60,433 nt of DNA. It comes from Clostridiales bacterium. Lineage in GTDB: Bacteria > Bacillota > Clostridia > Christensenellales > Aristaeellaceae. The DNA lies in contig JAHZHZ010000015.1 of NCBI GenBank assembly GCA_019419995.1, positions 1-60,433 of the forward strand, given 5' to 3'. A program made the position numbers and the translations under genes. Positions 32,086-40,215 of the stretch are shown here, one piece after another. The notes under the pieces were generated by a model. That model worked only from the letters and a program-made list of their open reading frames with translations, was not told where the DNA came from and made no database searches. Every line of letters begins with the position of its first letter. Position 1 is the first letter of the stretch.

Positions 32086-32940
32086 CTACGCATCCTTTTG
32101 GTTGTATTCGATTTTGGAAATATTGAGCTTGTTTTTGTCCGCGTCCTTTGGGGGCGTCATGTAATCTCCATAAAAGTGACGTAGGAAGGCATCATAATCC
32201 TCAGGGCCGTTGAGGGTCAGATCCTCAAAGGCATAGGAGCGCCCCGCGCCCAGTAAGCGCTTGTCCACGATTTCACGGGTCATATACTGTCCAAAAAAGC
32301 TAACCATAAAAGGCGATTCATCGTAGCCGTATTTGGCCAGTTTTTTCTCCAGCTTATACATCAACTTTCGCGTATCCAAATTGGCTCCAAAGTGGGTGAC
32401 GGAAAGAAACTTGATGATCAGGCGCAAATACAAAGGTCGCCCTGGACGGTTCAAATTGACCAGTTCCTCAAAGCAGGAGGCCCGATACAAAAAGCGCCAG
32501 AAGGTCAGGTGCCAGAAGTGCAGCTGTTGGCACAATTTTCCGGCGGGCATGCCGTCAAAGGGAAAGATATCCAGCCAAGCGTTTTCGTAGGTAGTCTTCG
32601 TATTGGAGGCGTTGGTAAGGCGTACTCTTGTGTCTACCAGCTTGCTGAAGCAACGCTTGTAGTCCAGATTCTGTTTAAACGTACGAAAATCGTAACCGGG
32701 GGGCAATTCTCCCCGAACGATGTTGATGAACTTTTCATAGTCGGGCCGGGGCATACCCACATCCATGTCGTCATCCCAGGGAATGAAGCCCTGGTGACGT
32801 ACCGCACCCAGCATGGTTCCCCCAACGATATAATAGCGAAGATGGTATTTTTCGCAAATCTGAGCGAAGATGCGCGCCACTTCCAGTTCCGTCAATTGAA
32901 GGGCGCGCAGTTCATGATTATCTTCTTTGTTGTAGGCCAT
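32086..32940 (-). CDS. LicD family phosphotransferase
   Basis: 284 residues. The LicD nucleotidyltransferase-like core 'YYIVGGTMLGAVRHQGF' and 'PWDDDMDVGMPR' lies near residues 38-65, with the metal-binding Asp cluster intact. LicD proteins transfer phosphocholine or other phospho-alcohols onto teichoic acids, capsule or glycans. The start at 32940 (AGGAG upstream) is used rather than an upstream in-frame ATG inside the preceding gene. It follows an initiating sugar transferase by 22 bases, suggesting a small surface-glycan operon. Confidence 0.9.
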   Translation of the reverse strand: MAYNKEDNHELRALQLTELEVARIFAQICEKYHLRYYIVGGTMLGAVRHQGFIPWDDDMDVGMPRPDYEKFINIVRGELPPGYDFRTFKQNLDYKRCFSKLVDTRVRLTNASNTKTTYENAWLDIFPFDGMPAGKLCQQLHFWHLTFWRFLYRASCFEELVNLNRPGRPLYLRLIIKFLSVTHFGANLDTRKLMYKLEKKLAKYGYDESPFMVSFFGQYMTREIVDKRLLGAGRSYAFEDLTLNGPEDYDAFLRHFYGDYMTPPKDADKNKLNISKIEYNQKDA

Positions 32941-32962
32941 GATGAAACTCCTGTGATTATTT

Positions 32963-33622
32963 TCAGGCGGACTTGCCAAAGTCTCGGTTCACGTCGGCAC
33001 CGCAGAGTATCTTAGGAATGGTTCGCAATAAAATGCGCAGATCCGTGGCAAAACCGTAGTTTTCCAGATACTTGACTTCCCAGGCCACTTTGCTGCGGGT
33101 GGAGAGGTTATTGCGGCCGTTGATCTGGGCCAGCCCCGTGATGCCTGGTCGTGTCTGATAAATGCCGTACTGCTTGCGCAGCAGATGAATTTTACTCTCT
33201 TCGGCAATCAGAGGCCGTGGCCCCACAATGCTCATATCCCCCTTAAATACATTGAGTAACTGGGGGAGCTCGTCTAGAGAGGCTTTGCGCAGCAGGCTGC
33301 CCAGACGAGTGACATAGCGGTCAGCGTCGCGAAATTCTGCAGCAGACAGGTTACCAGGTGTGCTGGCCACCATAGTGCGAATCTTATAAATACGAAAGGG
33401 CTTTGCATTGCGTCCAATGCGGGTTTGAGCAAAAATCACCTTCCCTGGATCATCAATATAGATGCATAGCATCAACACCAGCATAGGCAGGCACAAGATC
33501 ACAATGGCTATTCCTGAAATGAGGATATCCAAACCCCGCTTGACGATATTGTATTTGCGGTGGGAAACATCTACATATTTAAGATTCAGTGCTGAAGTTC
33601 CAATTTTAACTGCATTCAACAA
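32963..33622 (-). CDS. Initiating sugar-phosphate transferase (WbaP/PglC-type)
   Basis: About 220 residues: 'VKRGLDILISG' leading into a membrane re-entrant helix (about 32-55), 'FRIYKIRTM', 'LLRKASLDELPQLLNVFKGDMSIVGPRPL' (conserved in the bacterial sugar transferase family; quoted parts 'SLDELPQLLNV' and 'SIVGPRPL') and 'TRPGITGLAQINGRN'. It loads the first sugar phosphate onto undecaprenyl phosphate. TTG at 33622 behind AGGGGG is my start; the longer reading from 33718 begins at the transcription start of the promoter and lacks a ribosome site. Confidence 0.88.
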   Translation of the reverse strand: MLNAVKIGTSALNLKYVDVSHRKYNIVKRGLDILISGIAIVILCLPMLVLMLCIYIDDPGKVIFAQTRIGRNAKPFRIYKIRTMVASTPGNLSAAEFRDADRYVTRLGSLLRKASLDELPQLLNVFKGDMSIVGPRPLIAEESKIHLLRKQYGIYQTRPGITGLAQINGRNNLSTRSKVAWEVKYLENYGFATDLRILLRTIPKILCGADVNRDFGKSA

Positions 33623-33723
33623 ACTCTTAATCCCCCTCCGGCCCCACTCAAGGCCGCAGACCCGCTTCGGCGGTGCCTTTGTACAGAAACATGAGGCGTA
33701 TAAGGCCCATACACCCAACCTTT

Positions 33724-33752
33724 ATTTTATCACGATAAAACGGGGAAGTCAA
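33724..33752 (-). promoter_or_regulatory. Promoter of the sugar transferase-licD operon
   Basis: On the minus strand TTGACT (33752-33747), 17 bases, TAAAAT (33729-33724). It implies a leader of about 95 bases to the TTG start. Confidence 0.75.
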
Positions 33753-33753
33753 C

Positions 33754-33796
33754 GCAAAGAAGCGAACCACCCGGAGAAGGTGGTTCGCTTCTTTGC
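33754..33796. terminator. 18-bp hairpin upstream of the glycan operon
   Basis: Bases 33754-33771 and 33779-33796 form a perfect 18-bp stem. It stands between the TIM-barrel gene (ends 33937) and the glycan promoter and probably ends the upstream minus-strand transcript. Confidence 0.75.
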
Positions 33797-33936
33797 AGTG
33801 GCCGGCGAAGGGCGGGCAAGGAAGTTTGCTTTGGGGGAAGCAAAGAGAGGGGGGTATATTTGGGTCATCAAATGGGTAATCGCCGCTTCGCCGGCTGCGG
33901 TCTGGACCGCTATATGGAAACCCTTACGGGAAGGGG

Positions 33937-34599
33937 TCAGCCTTGACGATAACCGTTCATAATGCTTTGAAAGAGTACCTTGGTGGAGGGCGGCGTATAG
34001 CTGATGGCATTGGCTCCGGCCGCCACGGTTTCAGCCACTGTTTCTTCATGGGGTCCACCCGTGGCAATGATGGGAACAGTGGGAAATTCTTTACGGATCA
34101 GGCGCACCAGTTCGGGCGTTCGTTCCGCGGCAGATACGTTCAGAATTCGAGTACCGGCACGCAGACGGGCATCGATGTCCATATTTTCAGAAACCACTGT
34201 AGCAATCACCGGGATATCAATAATATCCCGCATCTGGGAAATGGTTTCATTGGACATGGGGACGTTTACCACCACGCCAAATGCACCATGAGCTTCTGCG
34301 TCCCGAGCCAACATGACGCTACGTTTACCGTTGGTCACACCGCCGCCAACCCCGCAGAAAACGGGGATGGAACTGTTGGTGACAATGGCGTTGGCGATGC
34401 GCTGCTGAGGGGTGAAGGGATAAACTGCCAACACGGCGTCTGCGTTACAGTTGCAGATGATGGCGATGTCCGTGGAGAACAGCAGGGATTTAATTCGTCT
34501 GCCCATCACTACGATGCCGCTGGCTCTCCAGGCGGCTTGGGGTACGGCAAGAATATTTTTACGCAATTCGCCGTTAATGACAGGGATCTGATGTTCCAC
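33937..34599 (-). CDS. TIM-barrel protein of unknown substrate (annotated 'hydrolase' in relatives)
   Basis: About 220 residues with the phosphate-binding TIM-barrel pattern of ThiE/IMPDH-like folds: 'IPVFCGVGGGVTNGKRS' near 80-96, 'AFGVVVNVPMSNE', 'IPVIATVVSENMDIDARLRAG' (key part 'VIATVVSENMD'), 'IIATGGPHEETV' near 180 and 'AISYTPPS'. The two glycine-rich loops suggest a phosphorylated or nucleotide ligand. The start is taken as GTG at 34599, eight bases after AAGGGTGG. An upstream in-frame TTG at 34668 and ATG at 34656 lack ribosome sites. The reaction is not known to me. Confidence 0.7.
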   Translation of the reverse strand: MEHQIPVINGELRKNILAVPQAAWRASGIVVMGRRIKSLLFSTDIAIICNCNADAVLAVYPFTPQQRIANAIVTNSSIPVFCGVGGGVTNGKRSVMLARDAEAHGAFGVVVNVPMSNETISQMRDIIDIPVIATVVSENMDIDARLRAGTRILNVSAAERTPELVRLIRKEFPTVPIIATGGPHEETVAETVAAGANAISYTPPSTKVLFQSIMNGYRQG

Positions 34600-34740
34600 G
34601 TATTTCACCACCCTTTTATGGATATCATTGGTTGATACAACTATTCTATATGTCATATATAAACGCAAGATGAATAAACCAGGGAAGAATCATGAATTTA
34701 TTCATTCATTTGCCAATAATAACGTTTAGGGGCGTTTGCC

Positions 34741-34769
34741 TTGCATTTCCCGAAGAGGCAGGTTATAAT
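34741..34769 (+). promoter_or_regulatory. Promoter of the acyl-ACP thioesterase
   Basis: TTGCAT at 34741-34746, 17 bases, TATAAT at 34764-34769. Confidence 0.75.
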
Positions 34770-34811
34770 GAGGCGGATGAATCTAAAAATAAATGGAGGT
34801 GACGCGCTCTC

Positions 34812-35546
34812 ATGGAAGGCGTATTTACAAAGGAGTTGCGGGTAGGTACCAGCATGTGCGATGTTACCGGCCGTTTGGGACACTACAACGCTTTTGCGTT
34901 GTTTCAGGACATTGCTTCTGAACATGCCGAGGAGATTGGCGTAGGCTTTGAAGCCATGCGAAGCCGGGGCTTATTTTGGGTTACAGCCCGCACCAGGGTG
35001 CATTTTTATCAAAGCCCCGCACTGATGGAGGCGGTGGAACTTTCTACCTGGCCTGCAATGCCCGGCACCATGCGGTGTGATCGATTCTACCAACTTAAAT
35101 CAGGAAATGAAACATTGTTGGAGGGGCGTACTCAATGGTGCGTATATGATCTGAAAAAAGGCGAGGTGCATCCTGCTAATGATGCCGGATATCGGGAGGG
35201 AACGGTGTTTCCACCACAGACGCTGCTTAATGCACCTCATGCCCGGTTGAAGCATGATTTTAACGCTGAAGATGAGGTCATGCGCCACAAGGTTTGTTCT
35301 ACGGATGTGGATGTGGGACGACATATGAATAACGTAGCTTATCTGCGTGCAGTAATGGATACTTTTACCGTGGCAGAACTGGAAACAATAGACGTGGAGG
35401 AAATGGAAATTCTGTTCTGCATGCCCTGCTTTGAAGGGGAGGAACTTACGCTATTTCGTCGAGAAATCCAGCACGGATATGAATTCGGTGTATGCCGGCC
35501 TGATGGAAGGTATGCGGCGCTGGTACTGATGCAGTTGAGAGCGTGA
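34812..35546 (+). CDS. Acyl-ACP thioesterase (FatA/FatB-like)
   Basis: A 244-residue double hot-dog protein of the bacterial acyl-ACP thioesterase family (PF01643). 'GHYNAFALFQDIASEHAEEIG' (key part 'ALFQDIASEHAEEIG') opens the first hot dog; 'WVTARTRVHF' follows; the second hot dog carries the catalytic-type 'DVDVGRHMNNVAYLRAV' near 170-186. It releases free fatty acids from ACP. TGGAGGTGA lies before the ATG. It is monocistronic, with a terminator after it. Confidence 0.92.
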   Translation: MEGVFTKELRVGTSMCDVTGRLGHYNAFALFQDIASEHAEEIGVGFEAMRSRGLFWVTARTRVHFYQSPALMEAVELSTWPAMPGTMRCDRFYQLKSGNETLLEGRTQWCVYDLKKGEVHPANDAGYREGTVFPPQTLLNAPHARLKHDFNAEDEVMRHKVCSTDVDVGRHMNNVAYLRAVMDTFTVAELETIDVEEMEILFCMPCFEGEELTLFRREIQHGYEFGVCRPDGRYAALVLMQLRA

Positions 35547-35607
35547 GCTACGAAAATCTTTATAGGTTATTTTCTGGCTAAAACTATCCCTGCATTTTTA
35601 GAGTGTT

Positions 35608-35637
35608 CGGGTACCGGCTCAACCGAACCGGTACCCG
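35608..35637. terminator. Terminator between convergent thioesterase and aldolase genes
   Basis: CGGGTACCGG (35608-35617) pairs with CCGGTACCCG (35628-35637), with a GAAAATTATTTC tail on the plus side. Confidence 0.75.
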
Positions 35638-35642
35638 GAAAA

Positions 35643-36725
35643 TTATTTCTTGCCTGCCAATGACTTGCGATATTTTTCGCTCTCCCAGTTGGCGATAAAT
35701 TGTTTGGCCTCCTCGCCCAGAGTAGACAAGGTGTATCCTTTATTGCGGATAGCGTCGGCAATGAACACGATAGCAGTCAAGGTTTCGGCAATCACCTGAG
35801 CCTTTCCAACATCCATGTTAAACACCACTTGTCCACTTGCAGGATCAGCCAGACAGTGCTCTTCTTCCGGAGTTCCTGTGCCGAAGCCGAAGCTACCGGT
35901 TAGAAATACCAGCTGATCGGGATATAAGGGCGTTTGCAGGAAGAAGCTTTCGTCAAAGGCGCCACTGCGAAGCTTTTCCGTCAGAAAAGGGCAATTCGCC
36001 TTGAGAAGACCGCTTTGATCTGTACACACTGCTACTTTTGGGAAACTGTCGCCCCGAAGGCCAAAAGCTTTGGCAATGCGCTGATTCACGTCCTCATGGA
36101 TGCGCAGACACATATCCGAATCATTTGCATGGACAATCAGGCCGTGATTGCGCATAAAGATAGCTGCTGGACGGCTGCCGCTTTCCTGTTCCACACGAGT
36201 AAGTTCATCTCGAATGGAGAAGGTGAGCCGTGCGCCAGGATCGGTGTAGGCCACCATGCCCCACTTGTAATCCGCATCCGACAGGGCAGAGCGGACAATT
36301 TCTCCGCATTCCATGCAGCAGGTAGCCAGATTGGCATATACGCTATGACTGTGGACTACATAAGTATCCAATATGGAGTGAAAACCGGCTTCAACACTGG
36401 GCCGCAGCGGCGTAAGGCCCTCGATGTTTTTCGTTGCTTCCTTTGCTCTGGAGGAACCGGACTTTTCCACGTCTTCGAAGCTTGAGGGATCGGAACTGTT
36501 GTAAAAGTGGCGCAGGGCGCTGTAATCCAATACGGCGTAGGCCCGGTCCGGCTCAATATCCTTCAGGCAGAAGCCCGATGCTTTGATGGCCATCAGGTTC
36601 CCCTCTAGTTTCACCGAAGTGTTTCCGCCCCCTCCCTGCACATAATCGGCCCGAGCTCCGATGGATTTTGACATGTGGCTGAAGGCTTCCAGGCGATCTC
36701 GATTGCTTTCAAAGAAACAGTCCAT
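35643..36725 (-). CDS. Class II aldolase/adducin family protein (RhaD-like half)
   Basis: 360 residues. Matches the aldolase half of RhaD/RhaE-type bifunctional proteins: 'YVQGGGGNTSVKL' near 28-40, 'LMAIKASGFCLKDI', 'VVHSHSVYANL' with the zinc His pair near 123-125, and 'FMRNHGLIVHAN' with the third His near 188. The short-chain dehydrogenase half is missing. It likely cleaves or handles a phosphorylated deoxysugar, but the substrate is unknown. GGAGGACG lies before the ATG. There are no sugar-catabolic neighbours. Confidence 0.85.
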   Translation of the reverse strand: MDCFFESNRDRLEAFSHMSKSIGARADYVQGGGGNTSVKLEGNLMAIKASGFCLKDIEPDRAYAVLDYSALRHFYNSSDPSSFEDVEKSGSSRAKEATKNIEGLTPLRPSVEAGFHSILDTYVVHSHSVYANLATCCMECGEIVRSALSDADYKWGMVAYTDPGARLTFSIRDELTRVEQESGSRPAAIFMRNHGLIVHANDSDMCLRIHEDVNQRIAKAFGLRGDSFPKVAVCTDQSGLLKANCPFLTEKLRSGAFDESFFLQTPLYPDQLVFLTGSFGFGTGTPEEEHCLADPASGQVVFNMDVGKAQVIAETLTAIVFIADAIRNKGYTLSTLGEEAKQFIANWESEKYRKSLAGKK

Positions 36726-36977
36726 TTCTTCGTCCTCCTTCGTTCCGCTAATTTTTTATCTAATTATAGCAGCCGACGATGCAGAGGGCAAGCAATTTAA
36801 GATGGTTTTATTGCTGTTAGAGGGGCAACTCTATTTAGAGGTTTACTTATTGCTCGCATAATATTTTCCGCAAAAAAATGTGCTTAAATGAGTTTTTCAT
36901 GAAACCTTGAAAGATTGGCGCACGTCTAACTTAATACGAGTGGCATAAAATTACAGTTTCGCATGAGGATGACCGCT

Positions 36978-39101
36978 ATGAAAAAGATGTTGATTTTGCT
37001 GTTGATTTTGGGAATAATGGTGCCCCTTGCCTTGGCAGAAGGAATGCCTCCAACCGAAGCATCACCCGTTCCGGCTACGCAGGTACCTGCTACAAAAGTG
37101 CCTGCCACAGAGGTGCCTGCTACGAAAGTGCCTGCCACGGAGGCACCTGCCACGAAAGTGCCTGCCACGGAGGCACCTGCTACGAAAGTGCCTGCCACGG
37201 AGGCACCTGCTACGAAAGTGCCTGCCACGGAGGCGCCTGCCACGGAAGCGCCTGCCACGGAGGCGCCTGCCACGGAGGCGCCTGCCACGGAAGCACCTGC
37301 CACGGAAGCACCTGCCACAGAGGCGCCTGCTACGGAGGCGCCGGCTACGGAAGTGCCTGCCACAGAGGCGCCTGCTACGGAGGCACCGGCTACGGAAGTG
37401 CCCACTACGGAAGTCCCGGCCACGGCAACTCCTGAGATTACACCAGAACCCAGCGCTACTCCCATACCTCAGTTGGAGGGGTATCTGTTGGACGAGGATG
37501 GCGCCAAGCTCAAGGGTGGTTCGTTGGCAGAACTGTTAATGGAGCCCGGAAAACTGCGGATTTGCGTATCCACTCGGCAGATGATCAAGTTGGAGGATTT
37601 CCCTCTTCAGCGGCTTCAGCAGATCAGCTTTGAACCGGATGTGTATATGGTGGGTAAGAATCATAGGGTAGTTCTCTCTTCCAGCGACAGTATTCGAGAT
37701 GAGTTTACGTCCGAAGCTATTGCTGCTTTTACGCCGGAGAGTGTAGGAGATCTGTATATCTGGCTTCGGGAGGAATTGCCGGAGCCCAGTGCTACACCGG
37801 AGCCGGGACCGGGCATGAAGCTGACGGTAAGCGCGGAAAATTATGTGGAGGATACCTGGAGTTGTCTTCAGCCGTTATTTACCTTGGAGGGCATTACTGA
37901 AGAGGATCAGGACAGCAACTACGCCGTCATTATTTTGAACGAACGAATTGCGATGCTCTCTGAAAATGTATACCAGCCTCAGGAGGAGGGGGTTTACGAC
38001 GTGCGGTTTGCGATTATGGACCCCATGGGCGATATTGCGGACCGGTCGGAACCATATAAGCTCAAGCTGGACTTTACACCTCCTGCACTGACAGTGGAAG
38101 TGAGCATGGAGAAAGACCGCACCATGACCCTCCATTTCTCAGATGCGCTTAGCGGATTGGATGCCTTTTCGCTAGACGGAGGCGAGAACTGGGCACCCAT
38201 CGAACAGGGCATGGACAGCTATACCTATACGGCACCTAAAAAGCAAAGCTTTGCGCCAGGCATGATCCTGGTGCGGGATTTGGCAGGGAACATTTCGGCC
38301 AATGCGGAGGAAGTGAAACTGACCAAGCTCCCCAGTTTTTCCGGTGGCGGCGGTGGCGGCGGATCGTCAACACCCAAGAAGGAGCATGCCAGTGGCGATG
38401 GAGACGATGCGAAATACAATAGCTACGAGCTTGAATTGCCGGAGGGTGAAGTGAGTGAGCTTACCCTGGGTGGCGAATATGTGGATCTGAAGCTGAACGT
38501 AGAAGCTGCAGGGGAAGTGGAACCAAATGGTCGTTTTACGGCAGGCCTCATTCACTGGACTCGGGAAAACGAAACGTTGGCTATGGACGAAACAACTACC
38601 GTTGAACCTGCTAAGGATACGCTTCTTTTGAAGGCTGTGGTGGAAGAGGATGTACAGCAGGAAGGGGAGTATACCTGCGTTTGGAAGGTCAACGGTGCGG
38701 TGCTGCGCAAGCTGTATAACAGCGATATCCACTATCTGCTGTTGGATGTGAATGGAACTATGCTGTCCCTGCCTACTGAGGGTTTCTCTGCGGGTACCCG
38801 TTATGCGGAGCTAAAGATGCATGGTGTTTCAACTGCGGAATTTGAATATGAGATTCGCATGCGCGTGTGTGAAAAAGCGAGTCAAGTTCAACAGGGTCCG
38901 GCCTATAGCCGTGCCAGTGACTGCGTTCCTCAGATTTGGGCCCAGGTAGCGGGAGAGCGTTTTGAAATGAAGGATCGAATCTCCACCCCCGAAATGTATC
39001 CCCTGAATGTCTATTGCGCGGGAGAGGATCTGCCAGACTATCCCTACGGGAAGTATCCAGCCTTTACGGAGACGATTGGGACACAGGAGGAAGGCCTATG
39101 A
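36978..39101 (+). CDS. Secreted surface protein with 24 PAT[E/K]-type pentapeptide repeats
   Basis: 707 residues. Signal peptide at 1-21 ('MKKMLILLLILGIMVPLALA'), then 24 pentapeptides of form (A/V)-P-A-T-(E/K) over about residues 31-150, an extended Pro/Thr spacer that would reach through the wall or be glycosylated. It is followed by beta-rich domains (about 160-440), a Gly7 hinge ('SGGGGGGGSS' near 455-464) and a C-terminal beta domain to 707. There is no sortase motif. The start at 36978 has GAGG nine bases upstream and gives a clean signal peptide. It overlaps the next gene as ATGA, so it is the first gene of the adaptor/permease operon. No family recognised. Confidence 0.8.
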   Translation: MKKMLILLLILGIMVPLALAEGMPPTEASPVPATQVPATKVPATEVPATKVPATEAPATKVPATEAPATKVPATEAPATKVPATEAPATEAPATEAPATEAPATEAPATEAPATEAPATEAPATEVPATEAPATEAPATEVPTTEVPATATPEITPEPSATPIPQLEGYLLDEDGAKLKGGSLAELLMEPGKLRICVSTRQMIKLEDFPLQRLQQISFEPDVYMVGKNHRVVLSSSDSIRDEFTSEAIAAFTPESVGDLYIWLREELPEPSATPEPGPGMKLTVSAENYVEDTWSCLQPLFTLEGITEEDQDSNYAVIILNERIAMLSENVYQPQEEGVYDVRFAIMDPMGDIADRSEPYKLKLDFTPPALTVEVSMEKDRTMTLHFSDALSGLDAFSLDGGENWAPIEQGMDSYTYTAPKKQSFAPGMILVRDLAGNISANAEEVKLTKLPSFSGGGGGGGSSTPKKEHASGDGDDAKYNSYELELPEGEVSELTLGGEYVDLKLNVEAAGEVEPNGRFTAGLIHWTRENETLAMDETTTVEPAKDTLLLKAVVEEDVQQEGEYTCVWKVNGAVLRKLYNSDIHYLLLDVNGTMLSLPTEGFSAGTRYAELKMHGVSTAEFEYEIRMRVCEKASQVQQGPAYSRASDCVPQIWAQVAGERFEMKDRISTPEMYPLNVYCAGEDLPDYPYGKYPAFTETIGTQEEGL
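37068..37427 (+). repeat. 15-bp tandem coding repeat, 24 units, with 30-bp higher-order repeats
   Basis: 24 consecutive 15-base units encode the (A/V)PAT(E/K) peptide. The first half alternates VPATE and APATK, giving a 30-base super-repeat; the second half is a run of eight APATE. Near-identical DNA copies point to recent expansion and likely length variation by slippage. Confidence 0.92.
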
Positions 39102-40195
39102 AGATCAAAAAACGGGTTTTGGCGGGGGCCTGCGCGCTAGCGTTGGGACTGGGTGGTTCCGCTTTGGCGGAGCTGGTCTTGGATGGCAGCGTCATCAACG
39201 GTGGATCGGAAGCGGTGCGCGCCCCTTTTGGTGGCATCGTTGAAGAAGTGAAGCTGCGGGCGGGAGACCTGGTGAACGTTGGAGATACGGTGGCCTCTCT
39301 GGTTACGGCCAAGGTCTATGCGCCCCAGGATGGCGTGGTAGGTAGTGTGTGTGCTCAGGAGGGCGATGGAGCAGAAGGAGTTATTGCTCGCTACGGTGCG
39401 ATCCTTTATATTGAGCCTACCAACCGTTACATTATCCAGGCCACTACTGAAAAGGCTTATAATTCCAGCAGCACCAAATATGTGCACATCGGTGAAAAGG
39501 TATATCTGTCCTGCACGCAGGACGGCTCTCACCGGGGTACGGGCCGTGTGGCGAAGGTGGAAGCTGCCGATGAGGCGGGAATAACAAAGTATACAGTGGA
39601 AGTTACCGGCGGTGAGTTTTATATCGGAGAGACAGTGGGTGTGTTCCGCAGCGCGGATTATGCCTCTTCTTCCCGGGTAGGACGAGGCACGGCGGCTCAG
39701 GCCGCGGCCATTGCCGTAACAGGTGAGGGCAGCATTTTAAAGATGCACGTATCTCCGGGGGACAGTGTAGAGCGCGGCCAGCTGTTGTTTGAAACGGTGG
39801 AGGGCACGCTGGATGGTCTCTATGCCGGCGAGAGCGAAATTCCTTCTAACGTAAGCGGTATTGTAGCCAGTGTGGATGTGCAAAATGGTGCTTCTGTGGC
39901 CAAGGATGCCAATTTAATTACCGTATATCCCTTTGAAAAGCTTCAGATTGAAGCCAAGGTAAATGTGCTCGATCTGGGTCTGATCCACGAAGGAGATTCA
40001 GTGGAAATTGAATTTGATCTGGATCCCGATAATATGCGCCGCTATCCGGGCAAAGTGGAGAGCATATCTTATTTAAGCTCCGGGGAGGGTAATCAAAAAT
40101 TCTACAGTGCGTACATATCCTTTGAAGCGGATGACCATGTACGCATGGGCATGCCGGCCATCGTGTATCTGGACGGCAATGATGGGACGAAATAA
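39098..40195 (+). CDS. HlyD-like extracellular adaptor with barrel-sandwich hybrid domains
   Basis: 365 residues. Signal peptide or anchor at about 1-24, then a lipoyl-like half ('APFGGIVEEVKLRAGDLVNVGD' region near 40-65), a second ('YAPQDGVVGSVCAQEGD') and a later pair ('GSILKMHVSPGDSVERGQLLF', 'NVSGIVASVDVQNGASV'), a membrane-fusion-protein architecture without the long coiled-coil hairpin. A C-terminal beta-barrel ('VLDLGLIHEGDSVEIEF') completes it. AGGAGG lies at 39085-39090 and the start overlaps the previous stop. It presumably couples a membrane transporter to the envelope; its partner is not obvious because no ATPase is encoded here. Confidence 0.82.
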   Translation: MKIKKRVLAGACALALGLGGSALAELVLDGSVINGGSEAVRAPFGGIVEEVKLRAGDLVNVGDTVASLVTAKVYAPQDGVVGSVCAQEGDGAEGVIARYGAILYIEPTNRYIIQATTEKAYNSSSTKYVHIGEKVYLSCTQDGSHRGTGRVAKVEAADEAGITKYTVEVTGGEFYIGETVGVFRSADYASSSRVGRGTAAQAAAIAVTGEGSILKMHVSPGDSVERGQLLFETVEGTLDGLYAGESEIPSNVSGIVASVDVQNGASVAKDANLITVYPFEKLQIEAKVNVLDLGLIHEGDSVEIEFDLDPDNMRRYPGKVESISYLSSGEGNQKFYSAYISFEADDHVRMGMPAIVYLDGNDGTK

Positions 40196-40215
40196 AAAGA
40201 GACAGGAGAAAAGAG

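Noticed and set aside
33623..33718. Longer sugar transferase from TTG 33718
   Set aside because: It coincides with the predicted transcription start, has no ribosome site, and the added Cys-rich residues do not match the family.
37068..37427. CRISPR array
   Set aside because: Units are 15 bases with no spacers and stay in frame within a secreted protein.
36926..37465. Minus-strand ORF of Gly/Ala/Val/Thr repeats opposite the PATEAP array
   Set aside because: A low-complexity shadow of the 15-bp repeat.
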